Below, in pieces: positions 44,501 through 63,500 of a stretch of DNA of 64,000 nt (within the stretch, counting starts at the first letter, position 1; every line of letters begins with the position of its first letter). Both the position numbers and the translations under genes were made by a program. The DNA is taken from the NCBI GenBank assembly GCA_007449985.2, contig VIIQ02000732.1, forward strand, positions 160,186 through 224,185. The letters are read 5' to 3'. Origin of the DNA: Desmodesmus armatus. Its lineage: Eukaryota; Chlorophyta; Chlorophyceae; Sphaeropleales; Scenedesmaceae. A model generated the notes under the pieces. That model did not search any database and was not told where the DNA came from. It saw nothing but the letters and a program-made list of their open reading frames with translations.

Positions 44501-44578
44501 GGCAGCGCAAGCAGCAGCAGCAGCCAAGATGTGCCGATTGAGATCGTCAGGGGTCCTGCACGCAAGCTGCTGTTGTGA
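38565..44578 (+). CDS. Secreted repeat protein with 42-residue-core and NDPGDAP repeats (~1613 aa)
   Basis: Exons 38565-41504, 41955-42162, 42553-43145 and 43478-44578 join in phase. The N-terminus is a clear signal peptide (MGPLMVVLVLLASTQLSQA), so the product should be secreted or in the wall/extracellular matrix. Residues ~70-190 hold about six 22-residue units with core NDPGDAPVRQSS. From ~39810 to 41400 there are 11 units with core AGVNV-x-K-x-ADGKVAVDVAAPFTG then VSVRKE, linked by RSLKQS with or without VDSSS. Later exons code for Ser/Lys-rich, Pro/Ala/Lys-rich and strongly acidic (Glu/Asp) stretches, then a basic KHAHKRGKKGPRKSHKH patch. Alternating hydrophobic residues in the 11 units suggest stacked beta strands. 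I do not recognise the family. RKLL occurs just before the repeats, after them and at the C-terminus. Confidence 0.85.
38770..39150 (+). repeat. 66-bp coding repeat (EKGDRTNDPGDAPVRQSS), about six units
   Basis: Units of 22 residues follow each other without indels; they differ by a few substitutions (SSAVQ versus SHAVR, T versus V). Located just after the signal peptide region of the secreted protein. Confidence 0.95.
39810..41400 (+). repeat. 11-unit coding repeat (VNVAAL...FTGVSVRKE)
   Basis: Unit lengths are about 46 or 51 residues depending on a five-residue VDSSS insert. The second line of each unit alternates between an AGVNV preceded by Ile (NI/DI) and by Tyr (NY) for the first nine units, pointing to a two-unit ancestral duplication. 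Codons vary mostly at third positions. Confidence 0.95.
41806..41905. repeat. GTACTGTACTGC-type simple sequence in intron
   Basis: Irregular CTGTACTG words in the first intron of the secreted protein gene, the inverted counterpart of the tract at 33016-33190. Confidence 0.7.
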
Positions 44579-47187
44579 AAGCACCACAGTAGTAGGGGTA
44601 CCGCTCTGCAGCAGCAGTAGCAAGGTTCTGCAGCAGCAGGAGGGTCCTGCTGACCCCCTGCACAGTGTGTTTGGTGTGGCTGCACAGCACTGTGCCTAAA
44701 GGCTGTATGGTTTGAGCTGTGTGTGTAAGGCGCTGAGCTTTCGTGTGTGTGGGCGCCTGTGGGCTTGTCAGGTCTGGGTCTTTCAACAGGAAAACCCTGA
44801 CTCTGGGTAAAACCCTGGCAGCTGTCTTGCTGTTGTGTACGCTGCCATTGATTGCCCCATCGGGCGCCGGCGCCAGCATCTCACAGGAAAGATCGCGCGG
44901 GGGTTGGTACTTGGTTCGCGTCTTGGTTTCGGGGCCATCCCGATGCGCACAGTGGGAAGGTGCCCCAGGGGGCACACACAGCGGGAAGCTGCTGTGGTTT
45001 GAAACAACCAGGCAGTATGATGCTGTCCAGTTGATTCCCTGAGTGCATATGGAGTTGGTGCACCTCCGCTGCCCTTCTATGTGTACGCCTCGACATCAAT
45101 TGCAGCTGGATGTGTGTTGCTGGTGTTGGTGAAGCAATGTCTGCGTGTGTTCAGGATCAGATGGAGAGCCTGACTGAGGCTTGTCAGCGTGCTGACATCC
45201 TTTCCTGCAGGGTGGGTCAGCGGTTGGCTTTGCAGCTCCTGAGGTGTGCTGGTGTAAGATACAGCATCGCAATCAGAGTGATTGACGAACAGATGTATAG
45301 ATGGTCTAGATGTCGAGGGGCTGACTCAGGTCTCCGTCTGTAGATTCCCCTGGGGCAACCCCAGGCAAGATTCTGTCTCGTGGGTTGGGTTGGGTTGTGT
45401 GGGATGGGGGCTATCCTCAAGGCAACTGCCAGGGGAACAAATCTGAGTAGGGAGGCAAAATTTGACTCAGTGTGACTGCATGGGTGGGTGGCAGCGCTGC
45501 GCTGGCACTGTGCAACACGTGCCTTCAACAGCATGCGTGCAAGTGTGTTCAATGGACACTGGGTGTAGCACAGCTTGAAGCACTGTCAGTGCGCCTTGGC
45601 CTGCCACCTGAGGCGGCACAAGCGACAGAGACTGGCCGCCAGTCCTGTCAGTCAAGCGGCAGCGGTTTAGGGGCCTGCGCTATGCTGCTGCTGCTGCGGT
45701 CGGTAGTGCAGGCTTGTCCGTTGGGTCACTGCCGTGATCAGCTGCATGTGTCACACAGCAGCGGTGAATATTTCAGTGCAGGAGGTAAAGCAGGAGGCAG
45801 CAGGATGGGATTGCGGGTGTGTGAGGTTGCAATTCAAGGCAGCAGGTTGTACTGGCAGGGATGCAGGCGTTGCTGCTGGGGCTGTTGTCCTGTGCTGTGG
45901 CCTGCAAGGTGCGGGTGCGTGTGTCAGCATCAGCTGGATGCTGCTGTGTGTTCGTTTGTGTGAGGATGGGACCGGCAGCCCACCTGCGCTGTGAATGCTA
46001 TTGGTTTGGTTTAGGCTCGTGCGGTCATTGGCAGGGGCTTGCTTGAAGACAGGCAGCAGCCAATATAATGTATGGGCTGGGTTTGGAGGCTGTGGTGGTG
46101 AGGGGGGTGACCATGTAACAGCAAGGACTGTTCCAGCTGGTACCAGAGCAGCACCGTGCGCTGACTTCTGAATCCATGCAGGGAAATCAACTCCATGAGT
46201 GACGGCTCTGAATGGCAGCTAACAACCTTTAGCAGGCCTGTTTTCAGCCGGTTGATAACTTATCACTGGCAGTGCACCACACCGCTGTGAAGAGGCAGTA
46301 CTGATGCCAGAACATCTGGCATCAACGTGCTGCACATGTTGTATCACATATGTTACTCGAAGAAAAGGATTTGGACCTTTGGAAGGAAGGCAGCACTGCA
46401 ACCAAGGCAGATCAGTTGGGCAGCAGTAGCAGTTGCATATGCCAGCTCTCAGACGGCCACACATTCAAACTACTAGGCGTACTCTACGTTTGAGCCATCT
46501 CCTTGTTGCTTCGCTGTGCTTCACGAGGTTTTAAGTTGGGGTCTGGCCTAATCGGCGTCTGGCAGTGAAGGGTGTTGAAGCAGCTTTGCTCGGTCTCTTT
46601 GACTGGTGCTGCAAAAGGCGCTGTCACCAAGGTGGGTGACCGAACAGCAGGGACCGCAGCAGCCAGTCTAAAACAGGGACATCGGGCAGCTTTGTCAGCG
46701 GTGTCGCCCCAAACAGCTTAAGTTGATAGTTTCATCAACGCTGGATCGCGCACAGCTGACGCAAGCAGCAGACGGCGCGTAGAGCTATCAGCCATCAGCA
46801 GCACCATCTTTGACAGCACCCACCACTGTGTGGCATGTCCTGAAGGGGCAGTGTTAGCTGCTTCAGACACGTTCAGTTTCAGACATATTGCAGGAAGACA
46901 GCCCTGGGGCCAGCTTGCAGCTTTCCCCAGTGACCCTGGCTTGCTGGCTGCTGTAGCAGCACCAGTGGTGGTTGCAGTGACCCATTCAGTCTGTTCGAGC
47001 CACCTCCTTGCTGGCATCACCACAGCATATCAAATGAGCAGTTAGGAGCAGCTGCAGCAGCTGCAACGTCCGTCAGCTCACCTTACCATGTTTCTGCTGC
47101 TCTGCTGTTTTCCCTGCTGTTGCATGTGGCTGGTCTGGTCTTGGCTGCTGGGCTTGCTTTTTCTGACCAGCAGCAGCAGCGGGCACC
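44579..47187. other. Intergenic region, no gene recognised
   Basis: 3' flank of the secreted protein gene and 5' flank of eS6. Open frames lack domains. CTG/CAG-rich sequence is present just before the eS6 start. Confidence 0.5.
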
Positions 47188-55769
<8,582 letters not shown>

Positions 55770-55772
<3 letters not shown>

Positions 55773-55803
55773 ACCCTATTACGTAATCTTACGTTAGGGT
55801 TTA
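55770..55803 (+). terminator. Hairpin beginning on the eS6 stop codon, with telomere-like arms
   Basis: TAAACCCTA (55770-55778) pairs with TAGGGTTTA (55795-55803), and inner ACGTAA pairs with TTACGT, giving about 15 base pairs with a 2-nt bulge and a 2-nt loop. The arm contains one TTTAGGG heptamer. A role in 3'-end formation is only a guess. A short repeat (cggcagcagcctataccct) follows twice. Confidence 0.6.
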
Positions 55804-56689
55804 CTCGGCAGCAGCCTATACCCTAGGGTTCACCCGGCAGCAGCCTATACCCTGGCAGCAGCCCCTAGTGCAGCTGAACCCCTGCCAGAAACCCTGGGGT
55901 GCCTGGTGTGTTTGGCAGGGGCAGCCCCTGTTGTTGCGAGAGGCAGGGGCTGGGTTGGAGTTGCTGTGAGTTTGAGCAGGCGCATGACGGAAGCATGGCA
56001 GTAGCAGCAGTTGCTGTGCCCTTAGTCGTGTAACTGCACTCTGAGAGTAGGAATGTTAGGGTATCATGAGCGATTCAGGATTGTTGAAAGGCTATTGGTG
56101 GGATGTATAATCACAGTGTAGCTGCAGCTGTCCTGGAGAATCACAACCTTCGATCCCCAACAGTAGTGACAGAACTCAGATGTGGCACAGAAGGCTACGG
56201 TGTGTGCCTGCAAAGCTCTGCACAGGTGTGTTGTTGTTTGAGGAAGCCTATCAACCCAGGTGTACTTTGTGCACGTTAGTGCACAGCCAGGGGCCACGGA
56301 GAAACAACCAAGTACCATAGAGGCTGTGCTCGTGCACAGCTGCAGTCACAAGGCGTAGGTGAGAAGTGTTACACAGACAAACGGACAGACACCTTCATGT
56401 CACAGTGAGCCAAGGGTTTGGGGGGCCCGAAGCTCGTCTAGCCGCATTTGCACATGCACATGCATCACTCAACTACTTCTCGTTGGCAGACGCGGCAGCT
56501 TCAGCCTCTGCGATCTTACTATAACAGACAAACTGACCGCACAATGAAGGCACTGCTCCACCATAGAGAACCAATTGATCACAGCATGAGCCAACATGCC
56601 TGCAACAGCACCAATACCAAAGCACAGTGATGCTGATAGTACCTGCCGCCGGATGACTGCCGGCCAGTAAGGTACAGCGTGAGGCTTGC

Positions 56690-56720
56690 CATTGCAAAAT
56701 GCAAAGTGCATTTTGCAATG
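56690..56720. other. Perfect 14-bp inverted repeat with 3-nt loop
   Basis: CATTGCAAAATGCA (56690-56703), loop AAG, TGCATTTTGCAATG (56707-56720). It lies between two convergent genes and has no adjoining T-run. Confidence 0.85.
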
Positions 56721-56952
56721 TCAATGAGCTTGCATGCCCTAGCAAGCTGCGCACACAAGTGCAGCACAGCAGCCGCCACCCACCTCCCGGTGCCATTCGC
56801 CCCTAGGCCCAAACTGGCTCGAGAACCCCTGAGGGTCAGGTTCAACCACTGCTGCTGCTGCTGCTGCAGCTGCTGCTGCTGCTGCTGCTGCTGTGCTTTT
56901 GTAGTGGTAGTTGCTATCTAGGTTCAGGGCAATAATCATCAGGATGTCACAT

Positions 56953-57016
56953 CAAGCAGCAGTGGCTGGTGTGAGTCCTGCGTGTCTCAGCAGGGCCTCA
57001 GTGGAGGGGTCACGGC
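56953..57016 (-). repeat. Downstream copy of the M3 peptidase last exon
   Basis: Codes [16 protein letters not shown] and a stop, against [16 protein letters not shown] in the real last exon at 57189-57309. It lies 3' of the real stop on the transcribed strand and has no acceptor. Confidence 0.93.
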
Positions 57017-57188
57017 CCCTGTGTTCCACGACACAAAACATTCCACAAAGGAGCATCTTGCCGCATGAGTATGCGTCATACTGATATGAGTGCGGCTCTG
57101 TTGTTGCAACCACAACGTGTGCTGTATCAGTACATGCCCTGCTGCTGTATCAGTACTTGTTATAGTGCTGTATTAGGCGGCGCATCAT

Positions 57189-57347
57189 TCATGCGGCTGA
57201 TATAAGGCCTGTGTGTCTAAGCAGGGCCTCAGTGGAGGGGTCACGGCCCCTGAACATCCTGAACACTTCGGCAGGGGGCTTGCTGCCTCCCAGGGCCAAC
57301 ACGGTGTCCCTGGCAGGGCACAACACAGCAGCAGCAGCAGCAGCACG

Positions 57348-57418
<71 letters not shown>

Positions 57419-60400
57419 GCAACAGCAGCAGCGGTCAGCAATCTTGTGCTCGCAAGCCGCTAGCTTTGGCAAAACAATGGCCAGCTGGACATGTCAACAC
57501 CAGCACAACCGACAATCGCAGGCCGTGGTGTACATGCACAACAAGTGCAGGCTGCCTGGCAGGCAATAGAGTATTGATCAACAAAAGAGTTGGCTTTGCA
57601 AACACATGATACCCTCACTCAATTTACAGCCTTAGCTGACCACTGCCTCAAGATATAGAGATACCATGATGCAATACCGCTGCCTGGATATAGGGAGGTA
57701 TCGTGAAGCCCTCACCCCTGAATTTGCGGCCTATGCCCTCACCCCTGGCTTATCAAGTGTGGAGAGTACCGCCCAGCGGTGAAAGTTACCACTTGCCAAG
57801 TGTTACGGTAACACCCCCCTTCCCTCCCTTTTTGCGGCATATGCCGTCACCTGAATTTGCGTCCTATGCTGACCACTGCCTCGTCGTCATGTAGCCCCGC
57901 CTCCTCAAACGCGCCAAAGGCATCAGCAGACAACACCTCAGCCCACTTGTAGCTGCAGGCACAGAAAGGAGAGTACCGCTCAGCGGTGAAAGCATCAACA
58001 TGTACCCCCCCCCCTCTCTCGAAACACGGCAGCGCTGCCCCCCGGGGGTGTGGCCGCCTAGCATGCTAGACAGGGGCATCCCACTGCCAGTGGTTGATCC
58101 TGAACATAAAACAAGTGGTTGCTGCATCAATATATTGTTCACGCCAGTGGCTATCCACATGTAGCAATTTCCCCGACTGTCAACCGCTGCATCGCTCACC
58201 TGTAGTATCCTGCATCGTATCCCAGCGTAATGATGTGGTCAAAGTGGCACAAGGCTCGGTCACCAGGCCACAGGGGCATCACCTGCAGCCGGTGGTGGGG
58301 GGCGTGTGGAGTGGACATGCCATGCCATGATGTGCGTTGACTCATAAGGTGACAACAAGTGTAACATTGATTGAGGGCACCAGGCCAGAGGGCATCACCT
58401 GCAGCCCACAAGATGCAACATCAGTGCGAGGCTTAAGGGTAGCGTATTTTTGAAGCTGATACACCCTGTTCATTTGTCTTAGAAATCATTCCGCTCCCCC
58501 GGGGAGCTTAGCTCCTACGTTCATGTCTGTTTGCTCCCTGGGGGTAGCCCCTTGGGCTTGGCACGGAACCCCCCCCCCCCCCCCCCGCAGGAACAGTGAG
58601 TGAAAGCCCCCCCCCCCCCCCGTCAGGGCACACCAGTATCTTGTACAACTTCGGTGAACAGCCAGACCCTGGCATTGTGCCAGCGTGGTCCAGGGAGGAC
58701 AATCCTCGCTACCTATAGTTGAAGGTGCAGCATCTGTCTGGGCTGTTGGCTGTGTCCTTGAGCAATTGCCCCTACTTGCAAGTAGGCTGGCCAGCAGTGG
58801 ACGTATCATCAACGATGGCCTGGTACACCACCTTGTCAGCTCCCCCCCCCTGGACCCCAGCCAAACTGCTCCTCGCTCACCCCCCCTCCAGCACCGTTTC
58901 CGGCAGAGCGGCTAGTTGCTACCCCCCCCCCCCCCCTGTGCTGCTGCAAAACGCAATTACGCTCCTCGCAGCCCAGCATGTGCTAACCCACATCAGCGAT
59001 GACTGCCGGCGATGGGTGCTGCACTGAGCATGGTGCTGAACAACAGGGGCCCAAGAGCCCTTGGCTCGCTCTCTCGTTGCCGTACTCCGTCCCCAAGACC
59101 CACACTGCACTGCACTGAACCCCCCGTTCTGCCCCCACAAAAACCCCCCTCCCTCACCAGTGTGCGCTGAGCCACCTTCACATCATGATCAAACATGGAC
59201 TCTCCTGCGTTGGGGTGTAGTTGCTGTGCAGATCAAGGTCCAGCCGGCTGAAGTAAACCTGTGGGTGGGTGGGTGGGTGGGTGGGTGGGTGGGTGGGTGG
59301 GTGGGTGGGTGGGTGGGTGGGTGGGGTGGGGGGGGTGGGTGGTGGTGGTGGGGGGGGGGGGGCACATGAGGGGTGGGTGGTCGGGGCCAGAGCATGTGTG
59401 GATGTGGTGTGTGTCATGGATCCCCCCGTTGCCATCATTGTGTGGCAAAACATAACAAATGCTTGCCCCATCAGGTGCATTTCATTTCATTTCATACGTC
59501 CTGATGGCACATGGGGTGTGTTGTACTGCAGCACGTTGGGCCGCATCCCTTTCTCAGCATTCAACTACGCCAGTGGTTATCCATATGCATAGCAGTGTGA
59601 TGTCATCAAGCAACGAATACGTATGTTCTACATGTTGATGCAGACACCCCTTGCCCTGCCCGACACCCACCTCCAACCTCCTGCTCCCCCCCCCCCCCCC
59701 GGGCCCAATTTCCCGCCTCCCACTTTCCCGCCCCCAGCTCCCCAGACACCTGTCGCAGCATAATTGTCCCACTCCTGAAGGTCCTGGCAGCCTTGATTTT
59801 TTCAAACATGTCTTCGGGCAGGGCCTCGCCTGTCTGGTAGTGCCTTGCAAAGCTGTACAGGGTGCGCTTGTCGTAACACCAGTTCTCCAGGAACTGGGAA
59901 GGAAGCTCGATCGCATCCCACTCAATACCCCTGTCCACATAGAAACAGGTACACACAGACACACAACATGCACATACATTTGATCGTAGCACCAGTTCTC
60001 CAGGAACTGGGAAGGAAGCTCAATCGCATCCCACTCGACACCACTGTCCACACAGACACAGGACTGTCCACACAGACACGGACACACAAAGAGCCTGTGA
60101 CACAGACAATTGACCTCCTGCCACGCATGCCATGGCTGAGCCACCACACAACCGCAGCCACTTCGTCCTCACAAGTGAACATGCTATCACCGTAATAGTG
60201 CCCTGTGAAACTTGAACTGTAACAGCGACGACAGTCCCCTCTCAGCTTCCAGCGCAAGGACTTACTCCCACTGTCTCACTCAATCTGGATCGTACTCACT
60301 CACATACTCACTCACTCACTCACTCACTCACTCACTCACTCACTCACTCAATCATCATTCTATATCTCACTCTCCCTCACTCTCACCTGTATCCTGACAC

Positions 60401-60474
60401 CAGTCCCTCGTCCACGGTGGTCAACATGTGCTGCAGGGCGTGACCAAACTCGTGGAACACTGCCTCAACTCTCT

Positions 60475-60549
<75 letters not shown>

Positions 60550-63500
60550 CACATGCAGCACGGGCGCATGTCAACGCCGTTGTCAATGGCATTGACAAGC
60601 TCAGAAAAAGACACCCCGTCAAGGCTCAAACCCCGTGCTGCAAAACACGATACATGCGTATGAAACGCAGTCAAGCCCACACAGACCCATGCGCAAAGCA
60701 TTACAGATCACCATTCAGTGGCTATCCGTCTGTCCCCCTGGCCCAACACTTGCCTAAATCCCTGACACGATCCGATGCAGCTGCGCAACCCCCCCCCCCC
60801 TCAGCCCTCCCGGGAGGCTCTTCCCCTCTCAGCCCCCCCCCCCCCTTCAACCCTCCGGTGCCCCCAGAGGAACCCCTCAGGGGAGCCCCCTCAGCCTCCC
60901 TCCCTATCATTGAGCCCTTGCTCACCTGAAGGTCACGATGCCCCCCCCCCCCCCATCCCACCCCCCTCTCAGTGAGTCCTCCTCCCCCCTCTTTCCCCCT
61001 CAGCACCCCCCCACCCCATCAACCCTCTCACTCCCCCCCCCCCTCCACGCTCTTGCCCCCCCTCCCCCCCCCTCTCAGTGAGCCCTCCTCACCTGAAGGT
61101 CATGACGCTGGGTTGATCGGCAGGAGGGCTCGGGTTGCGTATCACGTGCCCCTCTCCTGACGCTTATCTAGATATTCGACATGATACAACGCAGCCGCTG
61201 CGTCCCCCCCCCCCCTTGCGCCCACCCAAATTTACTGCCCCCCCCCCCCCCACGCCCGCCCACCCGAAACTCCCCCCCCCCGCCCCGGGGCCCTCCAAGT
61301 GAGACCCCTTCACCTGAATGTTATGAGGGGGAGGGAGGGGGAACCAGGAGGGTCGAGAGGGGGGCTGAGGGGAGGGCGGAGGGGGGGAGAGGGGGAAAGG
61401 GTGAATCCAAGGGGGGGGGGGCGCAGCTGCGTTGTATCGTGCCCTCCTCACCTGAAGGTCATGAGGCTGGGTTGTCCATCCACAGGGGGGCTCTGTTCGC
61501 ACACCACGTGGCCACAGGCAGGCGGGGGCCCTGACCAACATCAGCAGGCATCAGTATGCTCCGGCTAACAGCCTGCCAATTACGCAGAGTGAATGAGAGT
61601 GGGTGCAGTAGTGTGGGTGGGGGAAGACAAGTGGATGGGGGACTTTGTACCGCCAGACCAGCACCAGCAGGCATCAGTACGCTCCGACTGACAGCCTGCC
61701 GATGACACAGAGTCAGGGAGAGTAGGTGAAGTGGTGTGGGTGGGAGAGAGCATCAATCCACTGGTTGTTTCATTACTGCACAACCGCCCTCATGGGGCCG
61801 AGGCAATTGTTTGGTGAATTGAGCGAGGCTGGTACTGCAACCTATCGGCTCTACCAAGACCTTGCACCTAATGGTTGCTTCAGTACTGTGCTAGTGTGCC
61901 CACCTCCTCCATCCACGCTCCCTCCCTCTTGTCAGGCCTGCTGTAGGGGTCCAGGTAAAAGTAGGCACAAGGAACACCACCCTGCAGGGGCACAAGCAAC
62001 GCACATGACAAACCGTGTGTGATGTTTGCACGCACACATACACAGCACAGCACAGCATGCAAGGAGCGCATGTATGGTTTGTGTAGGGAGCGCAAGGTCG
62101 GTCACGGACAAAACAGGTTGCTGGGCCCCTGGGGACGGCTGAGCTTCTAGAACAGCTGAGCTGAGCACCCCAGGATTTTTTTGGTTTCACCCCAGGATAC
62201 CTCACCGCACTAATATGTAGATCTGCTGGGCTAGGTCGCAGCATTTCCAAGGGTGAGACCGAGCTTGACGCAACTTGCGCTGAGGCTCAGCGGCTCTAGC
62301 CATGAGGTTGAGGGTTGGATCCAACTCCGGCCCCCTGCCAGGGTTGTCCCATGTTTGGAATCTCGAGTATCATATTTCACTGCATTGCTGAGATCAACTA
62401 AACCCTGACTGGCCGGACTGGCCCCTCACTCACTCACCACCAACACCATCATGATAACCCATTCTCCCACCTCTCCCCCCCCCCCAGCATCACTACCTTG
62501 GCTGTGCTCACCTGCATGACCTTGAAGAAGTGCACGTCAGGGTGCCACACCGGCGCCTCCCCATCAGCTGACACCATGTCAACATCAAACAGGCGCTGAC
62601 AACACTGCACAGCACACAACGACATGCAGCACACACGACTGATTTACAAATTTATCTCAAACTACATAGTTTGGTGACACTTACTCACCATCGTATGCAT
62701 AACCCATGTGATACACGTGTAACACATTGTGCACAATGTGTGGCACACAGGTGGAAGTGCAGTACTACCTACTCCTGACAGATCCGCCCACGCCCACACC
62801 ACACCAACACCTATGACCACCCAAGCAACACCAGTGCTCGCACAACGCCATGTTTGACCCCCCACCAAAACCACACACTCACTCACACACACTTCCCCCT
62901 TCCACAAACCTTTAACAGTCCATCCAGCACATCAGGCAGTGCAAAGTATGGCCTGACCTCTTCGTCCCTCAGGTTGTAATTTGCCTCACTCAAGCGCTCA
63001 GCCCCCCCCCCCCCCCTTTCCCCCCCCACCACCACCAACAACACCCACACAAAACCAGCGCTAGCCACAATGACATGTGTCACCCCTCCCCCCCCCCCCC
63101 CGAAAAACACACTCCACCCACCTTGAACAGTCCGTCAAGCACAGCAGGCAGTGCAAAGTATGGCCTGAGCTCCTCGTCCCTCAGGTCGTACTTTGCCTCC
63201 CTCAGGCGCTCAGCCCCGACCACCACCACCACTACCACCCCGACACCAGTTGTTTTTCCACAATGACAATTTTCCCCGTCAAACTGATGCCCCCCCCCCC
63301 CACACACACACACCCCTCCCGCCACACACACAAACTTGAACAGTCCATCGAGCACAGCTGGCAGTGCAAAGTAAGGCCTGAGCTCCTCATCTTTCAAATT
63401 GTACTTCGTCTCCCTCAAGCGCTCAGCCCAGTAGTACACATCCCACCACAGCAGCTCCTCCTTCTCACCAGCAGCAGCGGCATAAGCCCTCACGTCGGCC

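Larger units (their letters stand above)
55804..57188. other. Convergent intergenic region (eS6 / M3 peptidase), no gene recognised
   Basis: Contains the perfect hairpin at 56690-56720, a (CTG)n tract at about 56851-56893 and a copy of the M3 last exon at 56953-57016. Short open frames are unsupported. Confidence 0.55.
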
